In this document: in pieces, positions 36,770 to 45,256 of the stretch
Position numbering within the stretch: the first letter of the stretch is position 1
Layout of the letters: the number at the start of each line of letters is the position of its first letter
DNA from: Nocardia coubleae NBRC 108252
GTDB taxonomy: Bacteria > Actinomycetota > Actinomycetes > Mycobacteriales > Mycobacteriaceae
DNA length: 64,000 nt
Direction of reading: 5' to 3'
NCBI RefSeq assembly: GCF_001612805.1
Contig: NZ_BDBD01000004.1
Location: 558,001 to 622,000 of the forward strand
Translations under genes and position numbers: made by a program
The notes under the pieces: generated by a model
What the model saw: the letters and a program-made list of their open reading frames with translations, nothing else
Database searches by the model: none
Told to the model about the DNA's origin: nothing

Positions 36770-37534
36770 ATGACGCACAACGGGTTTCGGTTCGACGGGA
36801 AGATCGCTCTGGTTACCGGGGGTGGCAGTGGGATGGGGCTGGCTGCTGCGCGGCGGTTGATCGCGGAGGGTGGGCGGGTTGTGGTGACCGGCCGGGACAA
36901 GGGGCGGCTGGATGCGGCGGTCGAGGTGTTGGGTGATCGGGCGGTCGGGATCGCTGGGGATATGGCTGATCTCGGCGATCTCGATGCTGTGATGGGGACG
37001 ATCTCCGAGCGGTTCGGGCGGCTCGATGTGGTGTTCGCCAATGCGGGGATCGGGTCGTTCCAGTCGATCGATCAGGTGAGCGACCAGCTGTTCGGGCAGG
37101 TGATCGACAGCAATTTCAAGGGGGCGTTCTTCACGATTCAGAAGGCGCTTCCGGTGCTGGTCGACCAGGGTTCCGTCGTCATCAACGCGTCGTTCGGCCT
37201 GCACCGGGGTGTGCCGGGTGCGGCGTTGTATTCGGCGAGCAAGGCGGCGGTGCACAATCTGACGCGCACGCTCGCGGCGGAGTTGGCGCCACGCCGTATT
37301 CGGGTCAATTCGGTGAGCCCGGGCTACATCGACACACCGGCCTTCCGCGCCGAACTCTCCGAGTCGGCACAGGCGGGGGTCGCGGCCCTCTCCCCCGCCG
37401 GCCGCGTCGGCACCGTGGACGACATCGCCGCCGCCGTCGCTTTCCTGGCCTCCGCCGAGGCCTCCTACATCAACGGTCACGACCTGCGCATCGACGGCGG
37501 CCTCACAGCGGTGGATGCCGCCGCACTGCTCTAG
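36770..37534 (+). CDS. Short-chain dehydrogenase/reductase (SDR)
   Basis: 254 residues, classical SDR. Cofactor motif LVTGGGSGMGLAAARRL (TGxxxGxG), NAG in VVFANAGIGS, catalytic Ser-Tyr-Lys in VVINASFGLHRGVPGAALYSASKAA with YxxxK present, and the ING...DGG C-terminus. VTGRDK after strand 2 suggests NADP(H). Substrate unknown. ATG at 36770. May be a target of the upstream MmyB-like regulator, since such regulators often flank SDRs. Confidence 0.92.
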   Translation: MTHNGFRFDGKIALVTGGGSGMGLAAARRLIAEGGRVVVTGRDKGRLDAAVEVLGDRAVGIAGDMADLGDLDAVMGTISERFGRLDVVFANAGIGSFQSIDQVSDQLFGQVIDSNFKGAFFTIQKALPVLVDQGSVVINASFGLHRGVPGAALYSASKAAVHNLTRTLAAELAPRRIRVNSVSPGYIDTPAFRAELSESAQAGVAALSPAGRVGTVDDIAAAVAFLASAEASYINGHDLRIDGGLTAVDAAALL

Positions 37535-37571
37535 CTTCGGAGCGACCGAGGCCGTGCCGTGGCCGCACCGC

Positions 37572-38369
37572 TCAGCGGACGGCGGCGCGGCCGCGCAACC
37601 GGCCGAGGACGACCAGTACCGCGAGGGTCACCGTGACGAGGATCGTTGTCGCGGCGGCGGCGTCGAAGACCTCTCCTCGGTCGGTTTGGGCGAAGATGCT
37701 GACCGGCAGGGTTTTCCAGGTGGCGGGGTACACCATGATCGTGGCGCCGAGCTCACCCATGGACAGGGCGATCGAGAGGCCCGCTGCGGCGCCGAGGGCG
37801 GGGAGCAGGAGGGGGAGGGTGATCTGGGTCAGGACGCGGACCGGGCCTGCACCGAGGGATTCGGCGGCTTGGCGGTAGGCGGGGTCGAGGCGGTCGAGGG
37901 CGGCGGAGATGGCGCTGAAGGCGTAGGCGAGGACCAGGACGGTGTGGGCCAGGATGACGATCCACTTGGTGCCGCCCAGCAGCAGCGGACGTTCGTTGAA
38001 GGCGATGAGGACGCCGAGGCCGATGGCCACCGAGGGCACCGCGACCGGCAGGTGGAAGACGGCGTCGGTGAGGCGACGCAACCAGGTGGGCGCTTCGCGG
38101 GCCGCGAGGGCGGCCCAGGTGCCGACGATCAGGGCGATCGCGCCCGAGATCAGCGCGGTCTGCAGGCTCACCGACAGGCTCGCGGCCTGTTCACCGCTCA
38201 CAGCGCTGCCGAGGTTGGCGAAACCGAGGTCCGACGGGAGCGGGCCGGTCCAGGTGCCCGCGAGCGCGGCGAGAACGACCGTCGCGATCGGGGCGACGAA
38301 GACCACCGTCACTACGAGCCCGAAGATGGTGAGTACCAACAGTTTCCCGCGCGAAGTCCAGACGAGCAC
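37572..38369 (-). CDS. phnV: 2-aminoethylphosphonate-type ABC transporter permease (second)
   Basis: 265 residues, six hydrophobic helices, binding-protein-dependent transport domain with the EAA loop AAESLGAGPVRVLTQITLPLLLPAL. It starts at GTG 38369, two bases after the stop of the first permease, with GGA in the leader. Together with the genes to 41.8 kb it forms an importer of the PhnSTUV class. Assignment to aminophosphonate is from the operon, which also has a phosphonatase-like hydrolase. Last gene of the unit. Confidence 0.82.
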   Translation of the reverse strand: MLVWTSRGKLLVLTIFGLVVTVVFVAPIATVVLAALAGTWTGPLPSDLGFANLGSAVSGEQAASLSVSLQTALISGAIALIVGTWAALAAREAPTWLRRLTDAVFHLPVAVPSVAIGLGVLIAFNERPLLLGGTKWIVILAHTVLVLAYAFSAISAALDRLDPAYRQAAESLGAGPVRVLTQITLPLLLPALGAAAGLSIALSMGELGATIMVYPATWKTLPVSIFAQTDRGEVFDAAAATTILVTVTLAVLVVLGRLRGRAAVR

Positions 38370-38371
38370 GA

Positions 38372-39265
38372 TCAGTCCTCCTTCGGACGGGCGATGAACC
38401 GGGCGAACACGAGCCGGTAGGTGACGTACAGGGTGAGTGACAGCACCACCTGCACGGTGGCGAGGACGGCGGCGCCGGGCAGGTCGAAGGTGACGATGCC
38501 GCGCGTGTAGATCAACGCGGGCAGCGTGATGACACCCTTGGCGCCGGTGAACAGCACGATGCCGAACTCGTTGAGCGTCAGCAGCAACACGAGGCTGCCG
38601 CCTGCCGCCAGCGCGGGCCACGCTTCGGGCAGCACCACCTGGCGCAGCACCCGCCACGGCGAGGCGCCGAGACTGGCCGCCACATCGAGCTGTTCGCGCG
38701 GCAGTTGCGCGAACGCGGCGAGTACGGGTCGCACCACGAACGGGGTGAAGAAGGTGATCTCGGCGAGGATCACGCCCAGTGGCGTGGTGAGGAAATCGAT
38801 CACCGGTGTTGTCGCCCCGGTCAATTCGGTGATCACCGCGTTCACCGCCCCCGCCGTGCCGTAGAGGAAGGTGAAGGCCAGGGTGATGAGGAACGACGGC
38901 AGCGTGAGGATGGTGTCGATGAGTCGGCCGACCACCCCCGAACCGGCAAACGGCACGAACGCGAGCACGATCGCCAGGAACGTGCCGAGCACCAGGCAGC
39001 CGAGCGTCGAGCACACGGCGATGGAGATGGTGCGCCACAACGCATCCCGGAACGCCGCCGAGCCGAGGACCGTCGACCACACCTCGGTGCCGCGTCCGGT
39101 CGGCGTGCGCGTCGACTCGGTGAGAACTCGCAGAATCGGATAACCGGCGACACCGAGCACAATGAGTACGGGCGGCAACGTCCAGAGGACAGGCGCCCAC
39201 GAGCGCCGCGCACCAGCGGATTTCGGCTTCACAACCGCAGGCGGATCGAGGACTGGCGCACTCAT
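38372..39265 (-). CDS. phnU: 2-aminoethylphosphonate-type ABC transporter permease (first)
   Basis: 297 residues. Hydrophobic helices from residue 28 on, EAA loop DVAASLGASPWRVLRQVVLPEAWPAL, and NEFGIVLFTGAKGVITLPALIYTRGIVTFD, a pattern I associate with PhnU. Forms the membrane channel with the next permease. ATG 39265. A 283-bp gap separates it from the ATPase gene to the right; I see no gene, hairpin or repeat in that gap, only a shadow frame. Confidence 0.83.
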   Translation of the reverse strand: MSAPVLDPPAVVKPKSAGARRSWAPVLWTLPPVLIVLGVAGYPILRVLTESTRTPTGRGTEVWSTVLGSAAFRDALWRTISIAVCSTLGCLVLGTFLAIVLAFVPFAGSGVVGRLIDTILTLPSFLITLAFTFLYGTAGAVNAVITELTGATTPVIDFLTTPLGVILAEITFFTPFVVRPVLAAFAQLPREQLDVAASLGASPWRVLRQVVLPEAWPALAAGGSLVLLLTLNEFGIVLFTGAKGVITLPALIYTRGIVTFDLPGAAVLATVQVVLSLTLYVTYRLVFARFIARPKED

Positions 39266-39548
39266 CGTCGCACCTCGCCATCGCAGGACGGACCGAACTC
39301 ACGAAGCACGCTCGCCACCTCCACCGGCCGAGTCCGAGCTCCCGAGACCTCGAGACTCGATATCGGTGCCGAGCAACGACTCCCGCCCGTCGCGGATGAC
39401 GAAATCATCGGACGCCGACTCCTGATACCGTGCCGACCCCACACCATCACACTGACTGGAGTCGGAACGCCGGGGCGACCGACGGCTGCGACGGAGTTAT
39501 GGGTACGCGAGCAGGAATTCCACACCGCCGCACAGAGTTCAACCGAGT

Positions 39549-40736
39549 TCACGGCGCATCCTCCTCTCCGCGCGAACCGGCCCCGACCGTGTTCGCGATC
39601 AGGACACCGGCGGGATCGGGCAAGACGACCCCGACGACCGAACCCACCGCAGCGGTGAAATGTCCGGGCACGTCGGCGGCGAGCACGGACGGCAACCCGT
39701 CGACATCCAACTCGACCCGGGTCGACGCCCCACGCCACACCGCACTGCGCACCGTGGCACGCAACGCATCTCGATCCGAGGTCTTGCCGAGGGTGATGGT
39801 GTGCGGGCGCACGCACAGCAGCGCGGCGTCGTCCGGCTTCCACTCGTCCTGCCCGACACCGGGCACCGGCGCCTGGGCACGCAGTGTCGAGGTTCCCGCG
39901 GTGACCAGCGCCGCCGTCCCGGTGACATGCTTCACCGTGCACGGCACCAGGTTCGCCCCACCCAGGAACCCGGCGGTGAAGTCGGAAGGCGGTCGCTGCC
40001 AGAGGTTTTCGGCGGTGTCGATGTCGACGAGGCGGGAATCACGCATCACCGCGATCCGGTCGGCCAGGGCGAGCGCCTCGGCCTGATCGTGGGTGACGTA
40101 CAGCATCGCCGTGTCGGGCAACGCCTTCCGCAATTCCTGCAGTTCGCCGAGCATCGAGTGCCGCAACTGCGCGTCGAGGGCGGCGAGCGGTTCGTCGAGC
40201 AGCAGCACCCTCGGCCGGATGGCCAGCGCACGGGCAATCGCCACCCGCTGCTGCTGACCACCCGACAGTTCCCGCGGCAGACGCTCGGCATAGCCACCCA
40301 TGCCGACCATCTCCAAGGCCTCGGTGACGCGCGGCCCGATCTCGGCGCGCGGCACCCGCTGCGATTTCAACCCGAACGCCACATTGCTGTGCACGCTCAT
40401 GTGCGGGAACAGCGCATACGACTGCACGACCACGCCGATCCCCCGCTTGGCGGGCGACAACGCGGTGACATCGCGTCCGGCCAACCGCACCGAGCCTGAA
40501 GTGGGACGGACGAATCCGGCCAGCGCCTTGAGCGCTGTCGACTTGCCCGACCCACTCGGGCCGAGCAGTGCCACCGTCTCGCCAACGGCGACGCGCAGGC
40601 TGAAGTCGGCCAGCGCGACAGCGGCCTTGCGGCCCCGGCCGTAGCTGACACCGACCCGGTCGAACACGATCGCCGGTTCGGTCGTGGTGGCACCGGCCGA
40701 AACGACGGACCCCGTGCGCACGTCACCATCGGACAT
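39549..40736 (-). CDS. phnT: Phosphonate-type ABC transporter ATP-binding protein
   Basis: 395 residues, ABC ATPase with a C-terminal TOBE domain. Walker A LLGPSGSGKSTALKAL, signature LSGGQQQRVAIARAL, Walker B LLLDEPLAALD, H-loop YVTHDQAEAL. The C-terminal third (from about 245, QAPVPGVGQDEWKPDDAALLCVRPH) is the CysA/PotA-like regulatory domain found in PhnT. Powers import of 2-aminoethylphosphonate or a relative together with the two permeases. ATG 40736, 24 bp after the binding-protein stop. Confidence 0.85.
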   Translation of the reverse strand: MSDGDVRTGSVVSAGATTTEPAIVFDRVGVSYGRGRKAAVALADFSLRVAVGETVALLGPSGSGKSTALKALAGFVRPTSGSVRLAGRDVTALSPAKRGIGVVVQSYALFPHMSVHSNVAFGLKSQRVPRAEIGPRVTEALEMVGMGGYAERLPRELSGGQQQRVAIARALAIRPRVLLLDEPLAALDAQLRHSMLGELQELRKALPDTAMLYVTHDQAEALALADRIAVMRDSRLVDIDTAENLWQRPPSDFTAGFLGGANLVPCTVKHVTGTAALVTAGTSTLRAQAPVPGVGQDEWKPDDAALLCVRPHTITLGKTSDRDALRATVRSAVWRGASTRVELDVDGLPSVLAADVPGHFTAAVGSVVGVVLPDPAGVLIANTVGAGSRGEEDAP

Positions 40737-40760
40737 TGTCGACTCCTTTTACAGGGGATT

Positions 40761-41840
40761 TCAGCTGCCGGTTGCCTTCTGGTATGCCGCGAGGTCGGCA
40801 TCCAGCTCGGTGAGCACCGTGTTCCAGTCGACCGGGACCACGTCGACACCACGCATCGCCGCGGCGGGACCGCCCTCGGCGGGCGCGGGCACATCGGTCC
40901 GCGGCGACACCGCGAACGCCTCGGGTCCGAGCGCTGCCTGCGCCTCGGGCGCCATCAGGAACCGCATCAGCTCGGTGGCGTCGTCCTTGTGTGGCGCACC
41001 CTTGGCCAGACCCATCATGTACGGCACCGCCACGGTGGAACGCTTGCCGTCGGCGGCGGGGAAGAAGACGTTGAACTTGGAACCCTTCTCCTTCACCGTT
41101 GTCAGGTTCATCTGCACGTCACCGTTGGCGATGAGCAACTCACCCTTGTCGACCTTGGCCTGCAGCTTGCCGGTCGACGACGACGGGCCGACATTGTTGG
41201 CCTGCAACGCCGCCAGGTAGTCCAGCGCACCCTGCTTGCCGCGCAACTGCTGCAGCAGCACGAGCACCGCCGTGCCGTCACCGGCCTGGCCGGGCGTCGA
41301 GTACTGCAGCTTGCCCTTGAACTCCGGCTTCAGCAGGTCGTCCCAGGTGAGCGCGGCGGCATCGACCGACGGGTTGGCGATGAAGCACAGGAAGTTGTTG
41401 GCCATCGTCACGTAGTTGCCGTCGGGATCCTTGTCGGCGGCGGGGATCGCGGCGGTGTCGATACCGCTGGGCTGCAGCAGGCCCGACTGCTCGGCCTTCT
41501 GGATGAACGGCGGCAGGGTGACCACGATGTCGGCCTGCGGATTGGACTGTTCCTTGTCGACCCGGTTGACCACCTCGCCCGACCCGGCCTCGACCAGGTT
41601 CACCGCGATCCCGGTCTGCTTCGTGAACTCGTCGAAGCGGTTCTTGTACCAGCCGCCGACGCCGTCGGCGGAGTACACGGTGACGGTGCGGCCGTCGGCC
41701 GACTCGGTTCCGGTGCCGCCACACGCCGAGGAGAACGCGACGGCGGTGACGCCTGCCAGCAGCAACGCGGTACGCGCGAAGCGGCGTCTGGTGAGGGAAG
41801 TACGCACGATGACAACAACTTTCGTTTCACGGAGGTGCAT
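40761..41840 (-). CDS. phnS: 2-aminoethylphosphonate-type ABC transporter substrate-binding lipoprotein
   Basis: 359 residues, type-2 periplasmic-binding fold. The Arg-rich n-region TRRRFARTALLLAGV followed by SSACGG is a lipoprotein (or Tat lipoprotein) signal. TVYSADGVGGWYKNRFDEFTKQTGIAVNLVEAGSGEVVNRV is typical of PhnS/iron-type binding proteins. It captures the substrate outside the membrane for PhnTUV. Start unclear: ATG 41840 or GTG 41807, the latter placing the signal close to the N-terminus; neither has a clear ribosome site. Confidence 0.85.
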   Translation of the reverse strand: MHLRETKVVVIVRTSLTRRRFARTALLLAGVTAVAFSSACGGTGTESADGRTVTVYSADGVGGWYKNRFDEFTKQTGIAVNLVEAGSGEVVNRVDKEQSNPQADIVVTLPPFIQKAEQSGLLQPSGIDTAAIPAADKDPDGNYVTMANNFLCFIANPSVDAAALTWDDLLKPEFKGKLQYSTPGQAGDGTAVLVLLQQLRGKQGALDYLAALQANNVGPSSSTGKLQAKVDKGELLIANGDVQMNLTTVKEKGSKFNVFFPAADGKRSTVAVPYMMGLAKGAPHKDDATELMRFLMAPEAQAALGPEAFAVSPRTDVPAPAEGGPAAAMRGVDVVPVDWNTVLTELDADLAAYQKATGS

Positions 41841-41868
41841 TCGCCGCGGCGGTCGCCGCGACGGAAGT

Positions 41869-42549
41869 TCAGGCCAGGAGCAGGGCGGGGAAGTCGGCGA
41901 CGGAGTCGACGACGTGGGTCGCGCCCGCCTCTCGCAGCTGTGCCGCGCTGTGCGCGCCGGTCAGGGTGCCCGCGACGATGCGCGCCCCGGCCGCCAGACC
42001 GGTCGCGATATCGCTGGTGGTGTCGCCGAGGACGGCGATCCGGTCGACCGCGTCGACCCGCAGGCGCAGAGCCGCGGTGAGCACCATGTCCGGGTAGGGA
42101 CGGCCACGGCCGGCGTCGGACGGGGCGAGGGTGAGATCGGCCAGCTCGGCCCAGCCGAGCGCGGACAGCAGCTTGTCCTGGGTGCCTCGGCTGAACCCGG
42201 TGGTGAGCGCCACCCGGACACCCGCGTCGCGCAGGGCGGTGATCGCCTCTACCGCACCGGGTATCGGCGCGATGTCGGCCTCACCGACGAGCGCGTCGTA
42301 GGCCGCCTCGAAGGCGCGATTACCTGCCTGGGCCGCGTCCTCGTCACCGAGCAGCGCACGGAAGACCTCGATCTTGGACTGCCCCATGGTGTCGAGCACG
42401 TATCGGCGGGCCGCCTCGCGACGTGGGCCGTCGGACTCGATCCCGACCGCGGTAGCCGCCTCCTCGAAGGCGCGAAGCACCAATCCGCCGTCGGCGACGG
42501 TTGTACCGGCCATGTCGAGCACGGCGAGCTGAATGTTGTTGTGGTGCAT
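41869..42549 (-). CDS. Phosphonatase-like HAD hydrolase (PhnX-like)
   Basis: 226 residues. HAD motif I LAVLDMAGTTVADGG with the nucleophilic Asp and the AGTT peculiar to phosphonoacetaldehyde hydrolases; MGQSKIEVFRALL keeps the Lys that forms a Schiff base in PhnX; motif II TTGFSRGT and motif III VLGDTTSDIATGLAAG. It would cleave the C-P bond of phosphonoacetaldehyde to acetaldehyde and phosphate. Shorter than PhnX, matching the PhnX-like TIGR03351 group. ATG 42549, 8 bp after the oxidase stop, same operon. Confidence 0.87.
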   Translation of the reverse strand: MHHNNIQLAVLDMAGTTVADGGLVLRAFEEAATAVGIESDGPRREAARRYVLDTMGQSKIEVFRALLGDEDAAQAGNRAFEAAYDALVGEADIAPIPGAVEAITALRDAGVRVALTTGFSRGTQDKLLSALGWAELADLTLAPSDAGRGRPYPDMVLTAALRLRVDAVDRIAVLGDTTSDIATGLAAGARIVAGTLTGAHSAAQLREAGATHVVDSVADFPALLLA

Positions 42550-42557
42550 GGTGATCC

Positions 42558-43685
42558 TCACAGTCCGATCTCGTCGGCGGTTTGTTCGCCGAGGGCGGGG
42601 CCGAGCGTCATTCCGCGACCACCGGGGCCGGTCACCACCCAGACGTTGGTGTCGGCCCGCACCCGGGTGACGATGGCGTCCGGGTCGACGCTCTGGCTGT
42701 AGACACCCGCCCACCGGCGCACCACCCGTGGCAGCTTGCGGCCGAGCAGCTCCTCGGTCACCTCGGTGAGGTGGTCGTAGGGCGATTCGTCGACGTCGAA
42801 GGCGAACGGTTCGGTGTATTCGTGGGTATCGCCGATGGTCAGCCCGCCGTGCAACCGCTGCACACACAGCAGCTGCATCTTGTGCTCGGCGGCGGTGGCT
42901 GTCTGCGACTGTTCGCGGGCGAGCGAATCCACCTGTGGGCCGGCGAAACCCGGGTAGTAGCGGAAGCTGTCGCCGTCGGCGATCGCCGTGGTGAGCGCTT
43001 CGCCGAGCGGCTCGGTCTGCATCATCTGCAACCGCACCCGGCGCACCGGCAGCACACCGGCCAGTTCCCGGGTGAGCCCGGAATGCGCCGCGCCGGGGCA
43101 GTGCACCACCAGGTCGGCCTCGTGACGGCGGCCCTGATCGTCGAGCACCACCGCACCGGCGCCGGTATCGGTGACCGACCGGGCCTCGGTCGACTCGTGG
43201 AAGGCGTAGCGACCGCTGGCGGCCATGTGGGCGCGCAACGCAGGCAACGCCTGCCGCGACTCCACCGCCGCGTCGGTCGAACAGTGCAGGCCCGCCAGGT
43301 ATTTGCCGCGCAGCGCCGGGTTGTGCGCCAGCACCTGCTCGGGTTCGAGCAGGGTGAAGCCGCGATCGGCCGCGGTCGGCCCTGCCGCGGCGGCCTCGGC
43401 GACGGCCAGCTCCGCCGGGGTGCGGACCAGGGTGATGGACCCGGCGGGCCGGAAACCGACGCCCGCGACCCGGCCGCCGATCTCCTCCCACAGCTCGCGC
43501 GAGCGCAGCGTGAGTTCCAGCTCGCCTGCCGACCGCCCGGATACCCACACCAGGCCGAAGTTGCGGACCGTCGCGCCGCGCGCCTCGCGTTCGCGTTCCA
43601 GGTGGACGACCTCGTGGCCGCGGGCTATCGCGGCCCAGGCGTGCGCCGTGCCGAGAATCCCACCACCGATGATGACCAATCGCAT
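42558..43685 (-). CDS. FAD-dependent amine oxidase, TIGR03364 family (phosphonate-associated)
   Basis: 375 residues. N-terminal FAD site MRLVIIGGGILGTAHAWAAIARGHEVVHLERE, DAO-fold body, C-terminal VVTGPGGRGMTLGPALGEQTADEI. The TIGR03364 DadA/DAO-like family is typically found beside PhnX-like hydrolases and phosphonate ABC importers, as here. Family knowledge suggests oxidation of (N-alkylated) 2-aminoethylphosphonate to phosphonoacetaldehyde, replacing the PhnW transaminase, which is absent here. ATG 43685, first gene of the leftward operon. The operators lie in the 97-bp gap to the regulator. Confidence 0.85.
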   Translation of the reverse strand: MRLVIIGGGILGTAHAWAAIARGHEVVHLEREREARGATVRNFGLVWVSGRSAGELELTLRSRELWEEIGGRVAGVGFRPAGSITLVRTPAELAVAEAAAAGPTAADRGFTLLEPEQVLAHNPALRGKYLAGLHCSTDAAVESRQALPALRAHMAASGRYAFHESTEARSVTDTGAGAVVLDDQGRRHEADLVVHCPGAAHSGLTRELAGVLPVRRVRLQMMQTEPLGEALTTAIADGDSFRYYPGFAGPQVDSLAREQSQTATAAEHKMQLLCVQRLHGGLTIGDTHEYTEPFAFDVDESPYDHLTEVTEELLGRKLPRVVRRWAGVYSQSVDPDAIVTRVRADTNVWVVTGPGGRGMTLGPALGEQTADEIGL

Positions 43686-43703
43686 GGCACCGATAGTGGC
43701 AAA

Positions 43704-43714
43704 TGGTCTAGACC
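43704..43714. promoter_or_regulatory. GntR/HutC-type operator, copy 1
   Basis: TGGTCTAGACC, containing the perfect 10-bp palindrome GGTCTAGACC, 19 bp upstream of the oxidase ATG. It matches the dre-like GGTCTAGACC core of GntR/HutC (DasR-type) regulators. Probably where the divergent GntR protein blocks the phosphonate operon. Confidence 0.7.
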
Positions 43715-43749
43715 GATAGGTGTGGCCAGGGCGAACACCGCGTTAACTT

Positions 43750-43763
43750 TTGGTATAGACCAA
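43750..43763. promoter_or_regulatory. GntR/HutC-type operator, copy 2
   Basis: TTGGTATAGACCAA, a near-perfect 14-bp palindrome of the same core, 47 bp centre-to-centre from copy 1 and 20 bp before the GntR start codon, positioned for autoregulation. Confidence 0.7.
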
Positions 43764-43782
43764 TCCGGGTACGCTGAGCGGC

Positions 43783-44505
43783 ATGGATTCACCGCACACC
43801 ACGCGCGTCCCGAAGGTGTTCCGCGTCCGCACCGAGATCGACGCGATCCTCGCCGAACTCGACGAGGGCGACCCGGTGCCGTCGGAACGCGATCTCGCCA
43901 CCCGCTTCGGAGTGGCGCGCGAGACGGTGCGCCACGCGCTGCGGGAACTGCTGGTGGAGGGCAGGATTCGCCGACGCGGACGCGGAACGGTTGTGTCGCG
44001 GCCGAAACTCACCCAACCGCTGTCGCTGCGCTCCTACACCGAGGGCGCGATCAGTCTCGGCCGCGTACCCGGTCGCATAGTCGTCGCCTGGGAAGACGTT
44101 CCCGCCGACGCGCAGACCGCGACCGATCTCGAGGTGGAACCCGGCACGCCGGTGATGCACCTCGAACGCGTCCTGCTGGCCGACGGTGAACGCATCGGCC
44201 TGGAAAGCACCTATCTGCCACTGCATCGCTTCGGCGGGCTTCGTGGCAGTTACGACCCGACCACGTCGCTCTACGCCGCGATCCGCGCCACCGGCGTGAG
44301 CTTTGCCGGTGCGCGGGAACGCATCGAGACCGTTCTCGCCTCGCCGCGGGAGGCGGGCCTGCTCGAAAGCACGACCGCACTACCGATGTTGCTGCTGCAC
44401 AGGCGAAGTGTCGATGCGGACGGCGCACCCATCGAACGGGTGCGCTCGCTCTATCGTGGTGACCGCGTCGCCTTCGAGGCGAGGCTGTCACCGGAACCCG
44501 CGTAG
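43783..44505 (+). CDS. GntR family (HutC-type) transcriptional regulator
   Basis: 240 residues. N-terminal winged helix LDEGDPVPSERDLATRFGVARETVRHALRELLVEGRIRRRGRGTVVS, C-terminal UTRA ligand domain (RVPGRIVVAWEDVPADAQTATDLEVEPGTPVMHLERVLLADG... ending RVRSLYRGDRVAFEARL). Presumably senses the aminophosphonate or its aldehyde and represses the divergent catabolic operon through the two TGGTnTAGACC palindromes between them. ATG 43783. Confidence 0.92.
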   Translation: MDSPHTTRVPKVFRVRTEIDAILAELDEGDPVPSERDLATRFGVARETVRHALRELLVEGRIRRRGRGTVVSRPKLTQPLSLRSYTEGAISLGRVPGRIVVAWEDVPADAQTATDLEVEPGTPVMHLERVLLADGERIGLESTYLPLHRFGGLRGSYDPTTSLYAAIRATGVSFAGARERIETVLASPREAGLLESTTALPMLLLHRRSVDADGAPIERVRSLYRGDRVAFEARLSPEPA

Positions 44506-44508
44506 CCC

Positions 44509-44955
44509 CTACTGCTCGGGCAGCCTTCGCCTGCCACCGATCACATCGGTGACCAGGTCGGTGTAGCCGTCGACCAGCTCGGCCAGGTGATACCAATGTT
44601 TGTGCGTGCTGTCGCTTCGCGCGCCGTCCAGATCGATGGCCTGGTTGGCATCCACCCAGCTTCGCGCCATCCGGTCGACGACGGCGCCGAGACTTTCGGT
44701 GTGCAGCGAGGCACCCGTCCGATTCACCGGAATCTCGGCGACAATCCAGTCGTTGATGTCGTCGACGAGTTCTCCTCGACGGCAATCTATTTCGGCGATC
44801 AATGCGGCGTCACGCACCTGTGCCCGCCGTTCGTGCAGCTCAGCGAGCGCGTGTGCCGATCGCAGCAATTCGCGATCCTGGAAACGCCGCCCCTGGAAGG
44901 CGCACAACAATTGTGGCGCCGTCGGCAGTACCCCACCCATCACCGGCGCGCTCAT
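44509..44955 (-). CDS. DUF4254-like protein, copy A
   Basis: 148 residues, helical, soluble. LLRSAHALAELHERRAQVRDAALIAEIDCRRGELVDDINDWIVAEIP and ESLGAVVDRMARSWVDANQAIDLDG match the actinobacterial DUF4254 pattern (RELL...LAELHE...IDxRRxELVxxIDxWV). Function unknown. A second copy lies at 47027. It ends 3 bp after the GntR stop (convergent). The 301-bp region on its right up to 45257 holds no gene, only two short inverted repeats. Confidence 0.65.
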   Translation of the reverse strand: MSAPVMGGVLPTAPQLLCAFQGRRFQDRELLRSAHALAELHERRAQVRDAALIAEIDCRRGELVDDINDWIVAEIPVNRTGASLHTESLGAVVDRMARSWVDANQAIDLDGARSDSTHKHWYHLAELVDGYTDLVTDVIGGRRRLPEQ

Positions 44956-45089
44956 CGCAACGCCCCGAATTCACCCGACACCCAAGATTTGTCTACCAAC
45001 ATGATTGGCTCTCGATTCGGTTATCCCGGTCTTCTGTTCGGCTTGCTCGCAACCAGGCTAACTGGATCATGCTCGCTCACAACGGGAAA

Positions 45090-45101
45090 CGCAAGATTGC
45101 G
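45090..45101. promoter_or_regulatory. Inverted repeat CGCAA-GA-TTGCG upstream of XRE gene
   Basis: Perfect 5-bp arms with a 2-bp spacer in the divergent gap between DUF4254 copy A and the XRE/DUF5753 gene. A related CGCA-ATAA-TGCG sits at 45213-45224, 33 bp before the XRE ATG. Possible operators; speculative. Confidence 0.35.
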
Positions 45102-45256
45102 TTGTCACTCCTGCAGTAAAGCCGCCCTGACAGAACCGCGGGTCACTTGACCACCAACGAACAGGCCGACCGGCATTCTTTCCCGAACCCGTGACAGCAT
45201 GGACGAGCAGCGCAATAATGCGATTCACGTGACGCGCCACAGGCGAAGGGGCACCC

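Noticed and set aside
39266-39548. Extra gene or regulator between phnU and phnT
   Set aside because: The minus-strand frame there has Arg/Gly-rich composition with no recognisable domain; I see nothing supported.
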